Source: Candidatus Altimarinota bacterium (GTDB lineage Bacteria > Patescibacteriota > Gracilibacteria > BD1-5 > UBA6164). From it: DNA of 64,000 nt. The stretch spans positions 62,001 through 126,000 of the forward strand of contig JAQVDN010000002.1 of the NCBI GenBank assembly GCA_028698305.1, given 5' to 3'. Position numbers and translations under genes: made by a program. The notes below the pieces were generated by a model. It saw nothing but the letters and a program-made list of their open reading frames with translations. It was not told the origin of the DNA and ran no database searches. Each line of letters opens with the position of its first letter. Positions within the stretch are counted from its first letter, which is position 1. Shown here in pieces: positions 20,281-32,200 of this stretch.

Positions 20281-21480
20281 TTATTCAAATCTAAGTGCAT
20301 CAATTGGTCTAAGTTTAGCGGCTTTATAAGCTGGTAATATACCAAAAATAAGTCAAATTCATAGTGAAAATAAGAAACTTATTATTATACTATTTGTAGA
20401 TATTATAGCAGTTATAGAAAAATAATTTAATATATAAACAACTAAATAACTAAGAAGTATTCAAAAAATTCATCATAAAATACTTAAACTAGAAGCTTCA
20501 GTAAGAAACTGTAAAAGTATATCACTTTTTCCTGCTCATATTGCTTTTCTTATACCTATTTCCTTTGTTCTTTCTGTAACAGAAACAAGCATTATATTCA
20601 TAACTCAAATTCATCAAACAAGTAAAGAAATTCAAGCAATTCAACTTAAAAGCATAGTAAGTGTTTCAGTAATAGAACTCATATTTTCAAGCATTTCTGA
20701 TTGATTTCTTATATTGTATGGCAGATTATTTGTATCTGTTACTTCCAATACTTCTTGTAAAAGATTATCAATTTCAGTTTCTTTTGCATCAACTTGTGTC
20801 GAATCAGTAACTGAAACTATTATTTGTGAATAATATTTTTGACCTGTTATTCTAACAGATGCAGTAGTAATAGGAATAAAAACATATGAATCAAGTGTTG
20901 AATTTTCTTCTATAACTCAAACTATTTCAAATACATTGTTTCACATTTTTACTTTTTCTCAAACTGGATTATTTCAAGAAAATAATTCTGAAACTATATC
21001 TTGTCATACTACAGCAACTTTATCTAAATTATTTAGATGATTTTGTGTTATATTTGTTCAATAAACTATTTCTACATTTTTTACATCTAGATAATTTGTA
21101 TCTATCCCATAAACAGATGCACTCATATCATTTCAAGAATAAACAAATTGTCAATTTGTTGAAATAATAGGCAAAACACCATCTAAACCTGAAATATTTT
21201 CTTTTATAGAAGAAACAACATTTTCAGTAAGTATATTTGTTGCTGTTGATTTAGATCTACTAGAACCAAATCATCATCAAGTTGAGATAGTTAAAATATT
21301 TGTTCACATTTCCTCTATTTTATCAACAATAGTTTGTGTACTACCATTTCAAATAGCAGTAAGAATAATAACTGATGAAACTCATATTATTATTCAAAGC
21401 ATACTCAAAGATGACCTAAGTTTATTAGCTCTTATCGACTCTAGAGAATTTAATATATTTTCTAATATTGTAGTAATCAT
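20281..21480 (-). CDS. MacB-type ABC transporter permease
   Basis: A 399-residue permease with the MacB/FtsX topology. One N-terminal helix (about residues 17-42) is followed by a large extracytoplasmic domain (about 45-270), then three C-terminal helices. The conserved NKLRSSLSMLGIIIGVSSVI start, the [27 protein letters not shown] cytoplasmic loop and the closing AAKLRPIDALRFE are classic. It uses mechanotransmission to export peptides or drugs from the periplasmic side. The ATPase and adaptor are encoded directly upstream. Confidence 0.93.
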
Positions 21481-21486
21481 ATTTTT

Positions 21487-22149
21487 TTATTTAACTATCA
21501 ATCAATCTTTAATTAAAATATGTTTTTTTGCATATCTATCAATTTCATGTTCATGAGTTATTAAAACTATTGTTGTTCACTCTTGATTAAGTTTTGTTAA
21601 CAATCACATAATTTCTTCTCAAGTTTTTGTATCAAGTGCTCAAGTTGGCTCATCTGCAAGTATCATATTTGGATTTATAGCAAGAGCACGAGCAATGGAA
21701 ACTCTTTGTTGTTGTCAACCTGAGAGCTCATTTGGTTTATTATTTTTTTTATCTGCAAGTCATACTTTACCTAGTGCTTCTAAAGCCATTTTTTCTCTTT
21801 TATTTTTTGGTATTCATTGATAAGCTAGTGGTAACATAACTTGTTTTATTACTGGCATTCTTGATATCAAATTGTAACTTTGAAAAATAAAACCTATATT
21901 TTTTCATCTTATTTTTGATAAATCGTCTTCTTTTTTTCAAGTGATTTCTACATCATTAAAAGTATATTTTCAACTAGTTGCTACATCTAGCATACCTATA
22001 ATATTCATAAGAGTTGATTTTCAGCTTCAACTAGGTCACATTATAGAAACAAAATCTCAAGCATTTATCTCTAAATCAACTCATTTTAATACTTCTACAA
22101 TATTTTCTCACATCTTATATTCTTTTTTAATATTTTTTAATCTTATCAT
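21487..22149 (-). CDS. MacB-type ABC transporter ATPase
   Basis: A 220-residue ATPase of the LolD/MacB class. It has Walker A GPSGSGKST (about residue 38), Q-loop FQSYNL, signature LSGGQQQRVSIARAL (about 140), Walker B ILADEPTGALD and the H-loop THEHE. Several P-loop glycines are TGA. Six bases separate it from the permease, and it follows the adaptor gene by 16 bases, so the three make one exporter. Confidence 0.94.
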
Positions 22150-22165
22150 AATTTAATTTTAAATA

Positions 22166-24232
22166 TTAAAATCATCCTGGTGGACCTGACATATTTCAAC
22201 TCCTATTTCATCAAGTTGGTGGACTAAAAAGTGAAGTTGAAGTTTCTTCTTCTGTAGTAGTTGTAGAAACAAATGTAGTAAGTGAAACTTCATCTCATTC
22301 ATTAATTCAAGAAATAATCTCTGTCATACCATCTGATGCTATACCTGTTTCAACTTGTGTTTCAACTTGTTTTCAATCTTTTACCAAATTTACAAAATAT
22401 TTTCAATCTTTTTCAGTTATTGCTGATGTTTTTAATAATAATATATCTTCTTTTGATTCTGTTATTATTTCAACATCTGCAGTAAATCATGAAAGTATTT
22501 TTTCTGTAAAATTATCATCATCTAAAACCAATTTAACTTCGTATGAAACTACTCAAGAAGTAGAAGTTGGAGTTGTATCAATTGAGCTTATAATTGCATT
22601 TACAGGTGTTGTAGAATATGCATCAAATGTAATTGTTGATTGCATTCATAATTTAACTCAAACTATATCAATTTGATCAAGCATAACAGTAATTTCAAGT
22701 AAATTTGGATTTTCTATATATACATATTTATCAGTATCTGTTGTAATATTATCTCAAACCATATAATCTATTTTTCTAATAACTCAATCAAATGGTGCAA
22801 CTAAAGTATAGTCTTCTAGATTTTTATATGCTGAATCCAATTTTAATTGAGATTGCTTTATAGAATTATTAGCTTTTGAAATATTTGAAGCTGTTGCTCA
22901 TTCTAATAAATCTTCTAAATTTAATTTTAAAATTTCTAAATTTGTTTTTTTAGATGATATATCATTTTCTTTTGATACAATTGATAATTCATAAGTTTTT
23001 ATAGTTTCTGCAAGTAATTTTTTAGAATTTTCTAAATTAAATGATTGTTTTTCTAAGTTTAATTCTTGAGATTTAATTGATTCTTGTTTTGCTATGATAG
23101 AATTTTTATTTGTTTCTGAAATTAAATCTAAATCAGTTAAAGTAGATAAATTATTTATAGTTGAATTTATAGATGAAATCTTATTTGATGTATTAGTTCT
23201 ATAATTTAAAGTAGAACTCTTCATACTATCTATATCACTTTGATTTATTGATCATACACTAACTATACTATTATCAACAGTTTTATATGTATAATCATTT
23301 GCATTATATAATTCATTAAAAACATTTAAAATTTGATTTAGTATATACTCAATATCATCTATATTTCAATTGTTATCATATTTTGCAATTTCTATTGCTA
23401 AATCATCATATAATAAGATACTTGAAGCAAGAAAACTTTTAGCTTGTCACTTATAATTAGAATTTTTTGCTCAAAGATAGATTTCGTAAACTGAAACTTC
23501 ATCTTTATACTTATCTGAATATCATAAAATAGAGTCTAATTCATCTATGTTTTTTTCTATATCTATTAGATATGTTTTGAAACTTTCTTCTATATTTTTA
23601 ATAGTTGTACTTTTATTTATTTCACTATTTCATAGACTTTGAGTTTTTTCTCTTATAAATAAATCTAAATCATTTTTTGATATTTCTAAATTATTTTTTG
23701 ATATCTCTAATTCTTTTTCAGCATTAGAAATATCTTCATTTAAACCAGATAAATTTAATTTTTGTGAATTTTTCAAGTTTATCAATTCTTGTTCTGCAAT
23801 TATGATGTTTTTTTCAGCATTATCTATATTACTCTTTGATTGTAATATTTGAGATTCATCAGCTCACTCCATCAAATCTTGTAATAATAATAGAGAATTG
23901 TCTAAATTTATTTTTGCTTCTTCTATAGAAACATATCAATCACTATTGTCAATTTCAGCGATAATATCTCATTTTTTTACACTATCTCAGGCTTTAAAAT
24001 TTACCTTTGTAATAGTTCATGTTTTATTAAATTTTAAATTTTGTTCATCAACTAATTCAGCAACTCCAGATACTTCAATAGTTTTTATTATATCTCAAAC
24101 TTTTGCTTTTACAGTAGAACTTGAATTTGTTTCATTAGTTGTTTTTGTTGCAGGAATAAAAGTATTATAATTTATAAGTAATATAATAATCATTCAAGAA
24201 ATAAAGTATTTTAAATTAAAATTAAATTTCAT
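22166..24232 (-). CDS. Long MacA/HlyD-type membrane-fusion adaptor
   Basis: A 688-residue periplasmic adaptor, much longer than the usual 370-400 residues. It has an N-terminal membrane anchor (about residues 8-26), then lipoyl/beta-barrel half motifs (VEVSGVAELVDEQNLKF and GDSVKKGDIIAEIDN). A very long coiled-coil hairpin of about 400 residues follows, then the second lipoyl and barrel parts (PFDGVIRKIDYMV region) and a Gly-Pro-rich end (SGPPGGF). The helical extension would bridge a long distance. The small protein upstream ends in a similar Gly-rich stretch. Confidence 0.8.
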
Positions 24233-24254
24233 TTTAGATCAATTAGTTAATAAA

Positions 24255-24572
24255 TTATTGAGTAAATCCTGTTCCAATATTTCACCTTCAAGTACTTCTT
24301 TGTCATCACATTAGACTTCTCATATCTTCTCCATTTTCTAGTTTAGTTTTGAGTTCTTCTTTTGTAATTCAAGCTCTTTCTGCCATTTTTTCTAGTTGTT
24401 CATCACTCATATTTGATATATCAAGAGAACCAGATCAAAAATTACCAGGAGGTGTTCAATTTCAAATAGGTCAAATATTTGAAGTATTTGAATTCATAAA
24501 ATAACCATAAGAAAATACAATTACTCATCCCAAAATAGCACCCAAAAATCAAGATATAATTTTTTCTTTCAT
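24255..24572 (-). CDS. Small exported/anchored protein at the head of the ABC exporter operon
   Basis: A 105-residue protein with an N-terminal hydrophobic segment (residues 5-24, rich in Gly encoded by TGA), then a Gly-Asn-Pro-rich stretch and a helix DEQLEKMAERAGITKEELKTKLENGEDM. The helix resembles small stress-type or LTxxQ-like proteins. It ends in a Gly-Arg-rich tail. It lies 22 bases upstream of the adaptor. Function not recognised. Confidence 0.65.
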
Positions 24573-24640
24573 ATTTATTAATGTTAAAATATATAATTTT
24601 CAAATATCATTATAATGTTTCAAGTTAAGAAAGCTTTAAG

Positions 24641-24673
24641 AAAAAAACTTTCTTTTTTAAAAGAAAGTTTTTA
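24641..24673 (-). terminator. Terminator of the lysozyme-like gene
   Basis: AAAAACTTTCTTTT / AAAAGAAAGTTTTT hairpin touching the stop codon of the gene at 24671. Confidence 0.75.
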
Positions 24674-25570
24674 TCTATTTATCCTCCAATTCAAGATCTT
24701 TAAAAATCTAGTTACTATTCAATCACTGTTTGTTGTAACACTATTATTTAAATTTGAATTTGCAAATGTATTTCAATCAAGAGTTGTATCCTTACTAACT
24801 CAATTGTACAAGATAGCTGTAAGTTTCAAGTCTCTTATAGTATAACTATCATAAGTTATAGTTATATTTTCACTTCAAAATCTAGTTTTATAATTGTGAT
24901 ATGTATTATTATTAAAATAATCCCACTTCCCTTTTGTAAAATCTATATATTTTTGAACACCTTCTCAAAACTCTTCCAAGCTTATATCTCCTGGTTTATA
25001 ATACTGACTTGTTATCTGAAAAGGTCACCATCAGTTTGCAGGATTTCATAAAGTACAATTATATTCTTTTCACCAAGTTGCTATAATAAGCTCTGTTGGA
25101 AAATCATTTTTCTTTGCTATTTCATCTATAAAATCAAAATACTTGATACAATTTTCATTTACAGATAAAGAAGTAGTAATATCTCATCAATATAAATCAA
25201 AAAATGCTCTTGCTTTTGTGTTATAATCTTGTATTTGTTTTATTTCTTCTGCTTTTTTTGCTTCTAATTCTAGCAATTGTTTTTGTAGTTTTTCTTCATT
25301 TTTTTTCTTCAAATCATTAGAAATGATATTTAAATCATTTAAGATATAAGAAACTAAATAAATCTTTCTATCATCAGTAAGCTTTGTTTTTGTAAATTCA
25401 AAAAGGTTTATCTGTCTTTTTATCCAAAGTTCTCATTTCTTTTCTGCTTGTTTTTCAAACAAAATTTTTAAACGAGAAAGAGTTTTTTGTTCTATTTCAG
25501 TTGGATTATAAGCAAAAGAAATATTTAATGAAAATATAAATAATGTAAAAAATAAAAATATATTTTTCAT
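24671..25570 (-). CDS. Exported lysozyme/transglycosylase-like protein
   Basis: A 299-residue secreted protein. The signal peptide is residues 1-20 (ending SFA). A charged coiled-coil region (about 25-135, KKKNEEKLQKQLLELEAKK) is followed by a domain with ELIIATWGKEYNC near 170 and NPANGGGPFQI near 190. That Glu followed by a G-x-FQI motif is typical of lytic transglycosylase/lysozyme-like folds, which cut peptidoglycan glycan strands. Such coiled-coil plus hydrolase proteins act in wall remodelling or host-cell attack. The catalytic Glu is inferred from the motif. Confidence 0.7.
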
Positions 25571-25650
25571 ATCTTTGTGTTAAGAAATATTTTTAAGATA
25601 TTAATAATAAAATACAGTTTGTAAAATATATAAGGATTTACAAAACAAAA

Positions 25651-25674
25651 AAATAAGCAATAATTTGCTTATTT
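25651..25674 (-). terminator. Terminator after tRNA-Lys
   Basis: AAATAAGCAA / TTGCTTATTT hairpin, 16 bases beyond the tRNA 3' end. Confidence 0.75.
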
Positions 25675-25690
25675 TATATTAATTATTAAA

Positions 25691-25766
25691 TGGTGGATCC
25701 TCCGGGTCTTGAACCCGGGACCTTCGCCTTAAGAGGGCGCTGCTCTACCAACTGAGCTAAGAATCC
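25691..25766 (-). tRNA. tRNA-Lys (anticodon CTT)
   Basis: A 76-base tRNA with encoded CCA. Acceptor GGATTCT / AGGATCC, D arm GCTC-AGTTGGTA-GAGC with the G18G19 pair, anticodon loop CTCTTAA (anticodon CTT), T arm CCGGG-TTCAAGA-CCCGG, discriminator A. The anticodon stem has a G-A mismatch at its outermost pair. It reads AAG lysine codons. Confidence 0.93.
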
Positions 25767-25818
25767 ATAAATTGCTTGCTTATTTTATGATTTTTGATTT
25801 AAAAAGCAAGAAAAGTTT

Positions 25819-25858
25819 TAAAAAAGTGAAATGATTTATTTTCATTCCACTTTTTTAA
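25819..25858 (-). terminator. Terminator of the surface-protein cluster
   Basis: Imperfect long hairpin TAAAAAAGTG / CACTTTTTTA downstream of the gene ending at 25909. Confidence 0.7.
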
Positions 25859-25908
25859 ATTGAAAAATTTATTTTTTATATATTAATTTTTTAAAAATAT
25901 AATAAAAA

Positions 25909-26421
25909 TTATCTTAATTCTACCCAACTCGTTGGATTATATCATTCTATTCTATAAGTTGATCCATTTGGAACTATAAAACTTAAATTATTACTTGAAT
26001 ATCATTGAATTCAGACAGAACCATATATTGTTACACCATCAATAACTGCATAAACTCAAGAATTCATAGGTCAATTCAATGCATAATAATAATAATTTAC
26101 CATTATAGGTTTACCAGTATTATTTGTATAATTAGTGTTTGCTTTGCGAGATGATGTTAAATCTTGCCATGTCTGTCAATATCCAATACCTCAATTACTA
26201 GTTCAAAGTGTAGCAACTCTAGTATTTAGATCATTTAAATTATTAATAATACCTTGCATAAGAGTTTGATTTACTGGTTGACCTGTAGCTCATTGATTTG
26301 ATGTCAATGTCGTCCATGCAGCATATCAAATTCACAATCATGATAATAAAAATAAAAAAGATAAAAATTGAACTAAAATATTTTTAAAAATATTTTTAAA
26401 AGATTTTTTTAAATCTATCAT
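25909..26421 (-). CDS. Surface protein with membrane anchor and phage-tail-fibre-like C-terminal domain
   Basis: A 170-residue exported protein. Residues 1-75 (basic start, hydrophobic helix about 14-36 ending GIGYAAW, then a helix VNQTLMQGIINNLNDLNTRVA) are almost identical to the next gene upstream. The C-terminal 90 residues are beta-rich: WQDLTSSRKANTNYTNNTGKP near the start, FIVPNGSTYRIEGYNP near the end, closing VELR. That layout matches common tail-fibre receptor-binding domains of phages. It is probably a displayed binding protein. The DNA holding residues 1-70 is part of a tandem duplication. Confidence 0.7.
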
Positions 26422-26522
26422 AATAATACTAAAATAAAAAATAAAAATTATTGAGTAATACAAGTTCAAACAAGGCTAGTTTCAGATATGATACATAATG
26501 ATTTACAATTCTTACTAAAATT
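26213..26522. repeat. Direct duplication, copy A (of 26935-27244)
   Basis: About 310 bases are nearly identical to 26935-27244 at an offset of 722 bases. The unit holds the 5' part of one surface gene plus the 3' end of the gene upstream. In this copy the upstream gene fragment (26449-26522) has no intact frame left. Confidence 0.9.
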
Positions 26523-26570
26523 CGTAGCAAATCATTAACTTATATATAATAAAATAATATAAGAAAAAAT

Positions 26571-27143
26571 CTAACGTGCTTGTCAAGCATTAAAAGCTTC
26601 TATACCATCAGTTGTTTTATAACTAGAAGATAATATATTTAGGGCTTTTCCATCTACACACAAAATAACTATAGTACTAGTAGAAGTATCTCAATAAAAA
26701 TCTTTATTACCACCACTAGTAATACTTTTTACTGTACCTGACTTCATAGTTTCATTTGTTTCATAAACAACATCCCCATCATCTCATAATATTCAAAAAA
26801 CATCTTTTGTTCAAGTTTGAACAGTTGTAAGTTTTCAATTTACAAATGATGTTTTATACAAAGCCTGTTTTCCATTTACAGGAACACAATCTTTTGCTCA
26901 ATCTGATGACCAAAACTTTCATGTTCAAAGAGAAGCAACTCTAGTATTCAAATCATTTAAATTATTAATAATACCTTGCATAAGAGTTTGATTTACTGGT
27001 TGACCTGTAGCTCATTGATTTGATGTCAATGTTGTCCATGCAGCATATCAAATTCACAATCATGATAATAAAAATAAAAAAGATAAAAATTGAACTAAAA
27101 TATTTTTAAAAATATTTTTAAAAGATTTTTTTAAATCTATCAT
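26571..27143 (-). CDS. Surface protein with the same N-terminus and an unrelated C-terminal domain
   Basis: A 190-residue exported protein. Residues 1-72 match those of the protein at 25909. The tail (from about residue 75, FWSSDGAKDCVPVNGKQALY) is different. It has Cys pairs, beta-rich repeats with TSGGNKDFYG and a Lys/Gly-rich middle, ending EAFNAGQAR. The family is not recognised, but a pilin-like or pseudopilin-like display role is likely from the N-terminal helix. The shared start with swapped tail suggests recombination. Confidence 0.65.
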
Positions 27144-27244
27144 AATAATACTAAAATAAAAAATAAAAATTATTGAGTAATACAAGTTCAAACAAGGCTA
27201 GTTTCAGATATGATACATAATGATTTACACTTTTTACTAAAATC
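26935..27244. repeat. Direct duplication, copy B (of 26213-26522)
   Basis: The apparent parental copy: it joins the intact C-terminus of the 93-residue gene to the intact N-terminus of the 190-residue gene. Confidence 0.9.
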
Positions 27245-27451
27245 ATCATTAAATCCATAAACTAACTCGTTAGGTCAACAATCTCAACGAATATTATTAA
27301 AATATGTAACAAATTTTCAACCAACAGTTTCACCTGTTGGTGAATTAGTTGGCCATAACATTGCTGAAAATACCAAGATAGTACTTGTTAATAACAATGA
27401 TATTATAATTATTGTTGTCCTTCTTGCAAAATTTATAAATATCTTTTTCAT
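27170..27451 (-). CDS. Short exported Cys-rich protein (paralogue 1)
   Basis: A 93-residue exported protein with a basic start (KKIFINFARRTT), hydrophobic segment about residues 12-33 and a mature part GPTNSPTGETVGGKFVTYFNN, then RGDCGPNELVYGFNDD and five cysteines. The same domain recurs in the proteins at 27535 and 27847 (SPTGE, GG.F, YFNN, GDCP, GF, KKC). Unknown family; it lies between surface-protein genes. A pilin-like anchor is possible, but no cleavage motif is clear. Confidence 0.65.
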
Positions 27452-27534
27452 AAATAATAGTTAAAATTATTAATAATTTAAATCAAAATAAAAAATTAAA
27501 TTATTTATTTTCATCATTTTAAAATTTGAATTAA

Positions 27535-27777
27535 TTATGGATTTCAACACTTCTTTGTTAAATCCATATTAAATCCTATTAATACTTCACCATTTGGACA
27601 ATCTCATTTTATATTATTAAAATAATTTATAAAATTTCATCCTGTTTTTTCACCTGTTGGAGAACTAGTTGGCCATATTGATGCTCAATAAACTACTGAA
27701 AATAACATTAAAATAGACAATGTTATAATAGATGTCAATCTCAATATATCTAATAAATAATTTTTTAATCAATTCAT
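27535..27777 (-). CDS. Short exported Cys-rich protein (paralogue 2)
   Basis: An 80-residue protein: hydrophobic helix at about residues 10-30, then WPTSSPTGEKTGGNFINYFNN, GDCPNGEVLIGFNMD and LTKKC at the end. It is closely related to the protein at 27170 and to the first 75 residues of the large TSP1 protein upstream. The single-domain copies may be structural subunits of the same surface assembly. Role unknown. Confidence 0.65.
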
Positions 27778-27846
27778 TTTGAAAATATTAAAAATTAAAT
27801 TTTATATAAATAATTTATAAGAAGTAAGAAACTTACTTCTTATAAA

Positions 27847-29175
27847 TTAAGGATTACAAGAATTCCAAAAATCTCATGTTATTCTACTAGCTCTATCTCA
27901 AGTTGCAGAACTTCCTATGATACAACATCCATTTCCATCTACTATTCATGTAAGTGAATTATGTGTACAAAGAGCTCATCCTGTAGTTGATCATCATTGA
28001 CCTGGTAATTCATCAGTACACAAGACATCTCAATAAGCAACTTGTCTTGATCATTCATCATCCATTCTAACATACCAATCTCATGCATTTACAGTAGCCC
28101 AAGAAGTACACATATATTTAATTGTACCATCTTCAAAACCCCGACCGTATGTCATACATATACTAGTATTATCTTGAGTTGATTTACTTAAATACCATGC
28201 AGAATATTCTAAATCTCAATAAACTCTTGATATAACACAATGTTTATGATTTCATAACAATGTTGTTTTACTTCATCCATGTGCACTTGCAGCTTGTGTA
28301 GTAGCAAAATTGTAAGTTACAAATTCGGCAGAACAACTAGCATTTGTTCATCAACCAGTACCATAACAAGTCCAATCCCATTTCCATACATTATTTACAT
28401 TTGTTGGTCAAGTTGCTTGAGATGCAATTCAAGTAGCACATAATTGTGCAGATGAAAGAGTTTGTAATTTTGCACCATTTGCAGTTCAACATGTTCAATT
28501 TACTCAACAAGTATTTGTATTACAAGTATCACTTGTAATTGGCTTTGTTCAAGTACAATTTTTATCATCTACTATGACTCAATCATTTCTCAAACATGAT
28601 ACTATTCTTGTTTTATATCATCATCCACAACTTACATTACAATTTGACCAATCTCAAGAATCCCATGAATATGTATAGTTTACTTGTGGTGTTGTTTCTC
28701 ATCAAAGCACACAATCAAGAGTTGCATCTAATATACATTCTCAACCTGCATCTATTTTATTTGCACTACAATCAGCATTAGTTCATCATCAACTTCAATC
28801 ACATGTCCAAGTCCATGGTCAAGTTCAACTTATAGCACTTGCAGTTCATGAATCACATAAATTTGTAGTAGGTGATGTTGATACTGTTGTTCAATTAGAA
28901 CTTCAACATGAACCATTTACTATTAATGGAGGTACTGAAATATTTTTACACTTTTTTGATAAATCTTGATCAAATCCATAAACAGCTTGATTTGTAGGAC
29001 AATCTCATTTCATATTATCAAAATACTTATTATATACTCATCCAACCACTTCTCATCATGGAACTGATGATGGCCAATTTATAGCATATACAATATATAT
29101 TGATCAAATTAATAATACTCAAATTAAAAATGTAGTTTTAAAAACATCTAGAACATAATTTTTTATTTTTTTCAT
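27847..29175 (-). CDS. Exported protein with thrombospondin type 1 repeat
   Basis: A 442-residue secreted protein. Residues 1-75 repeat the anchor plus WPSSVPGGE/GDCP/KKC domain of its neighbours. A Cys-rich repeat (NGSCG, WTWTCDGSGGGTNADC) appears near 87-135 and again near 225-285 (NGTCG, WKWDWTCYGTGGGTNASC). Between them, at about residues 165-220, is a thrombospondin type 1 repeat: WSNCNVSCGGGYKTRIVSC, then a Cys near 207 and a closing CNTNTC. The C-terminal domain has many cysteines. One of the window's two CGG codons is here, at 28141. TSP1 repeats bind surfaces and glycans, so this is a likely adhesin. Confidence 0.75.
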
Positions 29176-29264
29176 AATATTTAAAACATCATAATAATAA
29201 TTAGATTATAATAAATTATTTAATTAATCAAATTTATATTAAACAATTTATTATAAAAAATAAA

Positions 29265-32200
29265 TTAATAATTAAATATAACTCTAAAAGATATATCCAT
29301 ATTATAATCTCAAGCAAATTGTTCTTCTCATACGATAGATTTTATTTTGATCTTATGAATATATGTATTGAGATTTCAATTATTATTAATATTCATAACT
29401 CAATTTCAAATAATTGGATTATTTGGTATATCTTTTTTTGGTCAAAGATAAGGTTCATTATCATATCAAACTCCTGTATTTCAATCCCAGTTTATAATTA
29501 TATTTCATCTATCATCTATTAAATCAGTATTTTTTATCAATTCTATACTATATCATGCACCAACTGTGTTAACTGTTAATATCAATTCTCATGATCAATA
29601 ATTGGTTCAAATACTTGAAATATAATTTGAAGTATTTAAATTCATATTTGGCTGATCTATATAAAATATTCTTTCTACAATAGAAAAATTTCAATAATTA
29701 TCATGTATTCTAAAAATATATTTATATTTTCAGTATGCTAGATTATTTGTAGAATAATTTGCTTGGGAAGTATTTATCAGTCAAGAAACCATAGATGTAG
29801 AATAGATATTAGCTCACCAAGAACTTCAATCCCATTTATACAATTCCATATTTGCACTTGATGAATCTATTCAACTTCAAATATCGCTATATGTTATTAA
29901 TATATTATGATTTCATCATGGAAGTAAAACATTATCTGAAAAATTTGTAGAATCTATAGTTGGATCAATTATATCTTGAGATGTATATGAAAAAGTAATA
30001 TAATCAATCCAAGCTTTATCTGAACCAGTATTTGTTGCTCAATCTTTTATATAACACCATTTATAATTATGAGTTCCAATAGATACATCATTTTTATTAT
30101 AAGTTGACCATCAAATATTTCCAGACCAAAATTGTTGTTCTATATTATCTATATAAAATCTTAGATAGTCTGCATTAGCTTGACTTGAAATACTATATTT
30201 AAAATCAATAGTTCAAACTCAATTATAAAAAGTATTATTTATTTCAAAACATGATTGAGTATTTGCAACTCATCAATTATTACTTTCAAAAGAATATGTT
30301 CATTCGAAAACTGAACTTGTTCATCTAAACCAATTTCATGAAGTTACTCAATACTTAGATGGATCATTTATTTCGAAATCAATTATACTATTTACAGCTT
30401 CTCATGAATCAGAAATATTTACAATAAACGCTTTTTGATATTGTCATCAATTTCAGTCATCTGTTTGTATTCTTACATTATAAGAATTTTTTATTTCATA
30501 ATCTGGACTATAAATAATGTTTAAATTATCTCAAACTATTGTAAAAAAAGCATTATCAGTATCTCATAATCAAGAGGCAAAAGTATAAGTATGTGTATCT
30601 AAAGTATCTAAATCTATTGTTGATAAAATTCAAACATTACTTCAAGCAGAGATATTTTCTAAGATATTATTATTTGATAATATTATATCACTAGGTATAT
30701 TATTCGATGATGATTGAGTAGCTATAGTAAATATATTATTATTTTGCAAATTAACTCATGATATATTCCATAAACTTCAACTAGTATTATTCATAGATAT
30801 TGGAGTTTCATCATTGAAATTTCAATTATTATTTGAATCATAAATAAAATAATAATTTGATCAAGAATTTAAATTTGGTATATCAAAACTAGTGTCATTT
30901 ACATCAAAAGTTATACTTAGAGTTCATAAATCACCTATCTCTGTTACTTTCCATTTACGATTTAATATATCATATCAAACTGGAGTATCAGACTGAATCC
31001 ATGTATTACTCAAATTATTATCTGCTAGATATAAGAATTCTAAATCAGAGATATCAACAAAATTAGGAGAAATATTAGTTCATTCTCAAATTGCTCAAAT
31101 AGTTAATAATCAATTATTATTTGATGATCTTGATACAACATTTGATAATGTTCAATTATCATCTCTTCAAAGTCAAAAAATATTATTTTTATAAATTCAA
31201 GCAGTATTATAATTCCAAACAACATTTCAAAGTGAATTTAAATAATTTTGATTTCAATCATTTAATGTTATACCATATTTTGTAGCTAAATATGATTCTA
31301 TTTTTTGTCTATCTGTATCTGATAATCTAGAACTAAAATTTATTATCTCAGCTATTTTTCAATTATATGGAAATATATTTGCAGGATCCAAACTTCTACC
31401 AAGTGATATATTAGCAGAAGATAAAGTTTGATAAGTATTAACAGAATAATTATTTACTTGTAATCATTTTTCAAACATATCTGTACCATTTGATGTAGAA
31501 TTTTCATTTATACTGAGAAGCATTGGTTTATTTGCAGTATATGATGCAGCTCAAATTTGTGAAGACCTCCAATTTGTAGATGATCAAATAGCATGTGTCA
31601 AAACTTCATCATTTATAGCAACTGTAAAAGCTCAAAGAGTTATACCTGAAAAAGGTAATCAACAAGTTCAAGAACTTAAAATTCAACTATTACAATCAAG
31701 TGAAAATGGGACTTGTCATATTAATGTTCAATCTATATCTTGATTCGGAACAATAACTGCAAAATATGTATTACTATATCAACCATTTGCAAGATTTTCT
31801 AAACTTTGATTTCAATTAAAATTTACAAGTGGATAAAAATTTAGGTTATTTGTGGTATTATTTACTAAATTAGGTGCTGCAATTCATGTAGTAAGTGTTT
31901 TTCAATTAGGTGAAGAATCTTGCCAATTTGTGATATTTGCATTATCAGTATAAGAATTTAATCAAAAATTAGTTTTATACCAAACTGATAAATTTCAAGT
32001 AATTCATCCTGGTCAAGGTGGTGATTGAGTATTTATAGTAAAACTATCTAGTTCTACTTTTTGAACTCAATTTGAAGTAAAAAAAGCTTTAAAGGTAAAT
32101 AATCAAGTTCATCAAGATAATGCATTGAATAAAGCTATATTTGTATTTATTTGAGATATAGTGTTAGATTGTGCAACTCATCAAGTTGTAGTTACCCAAG

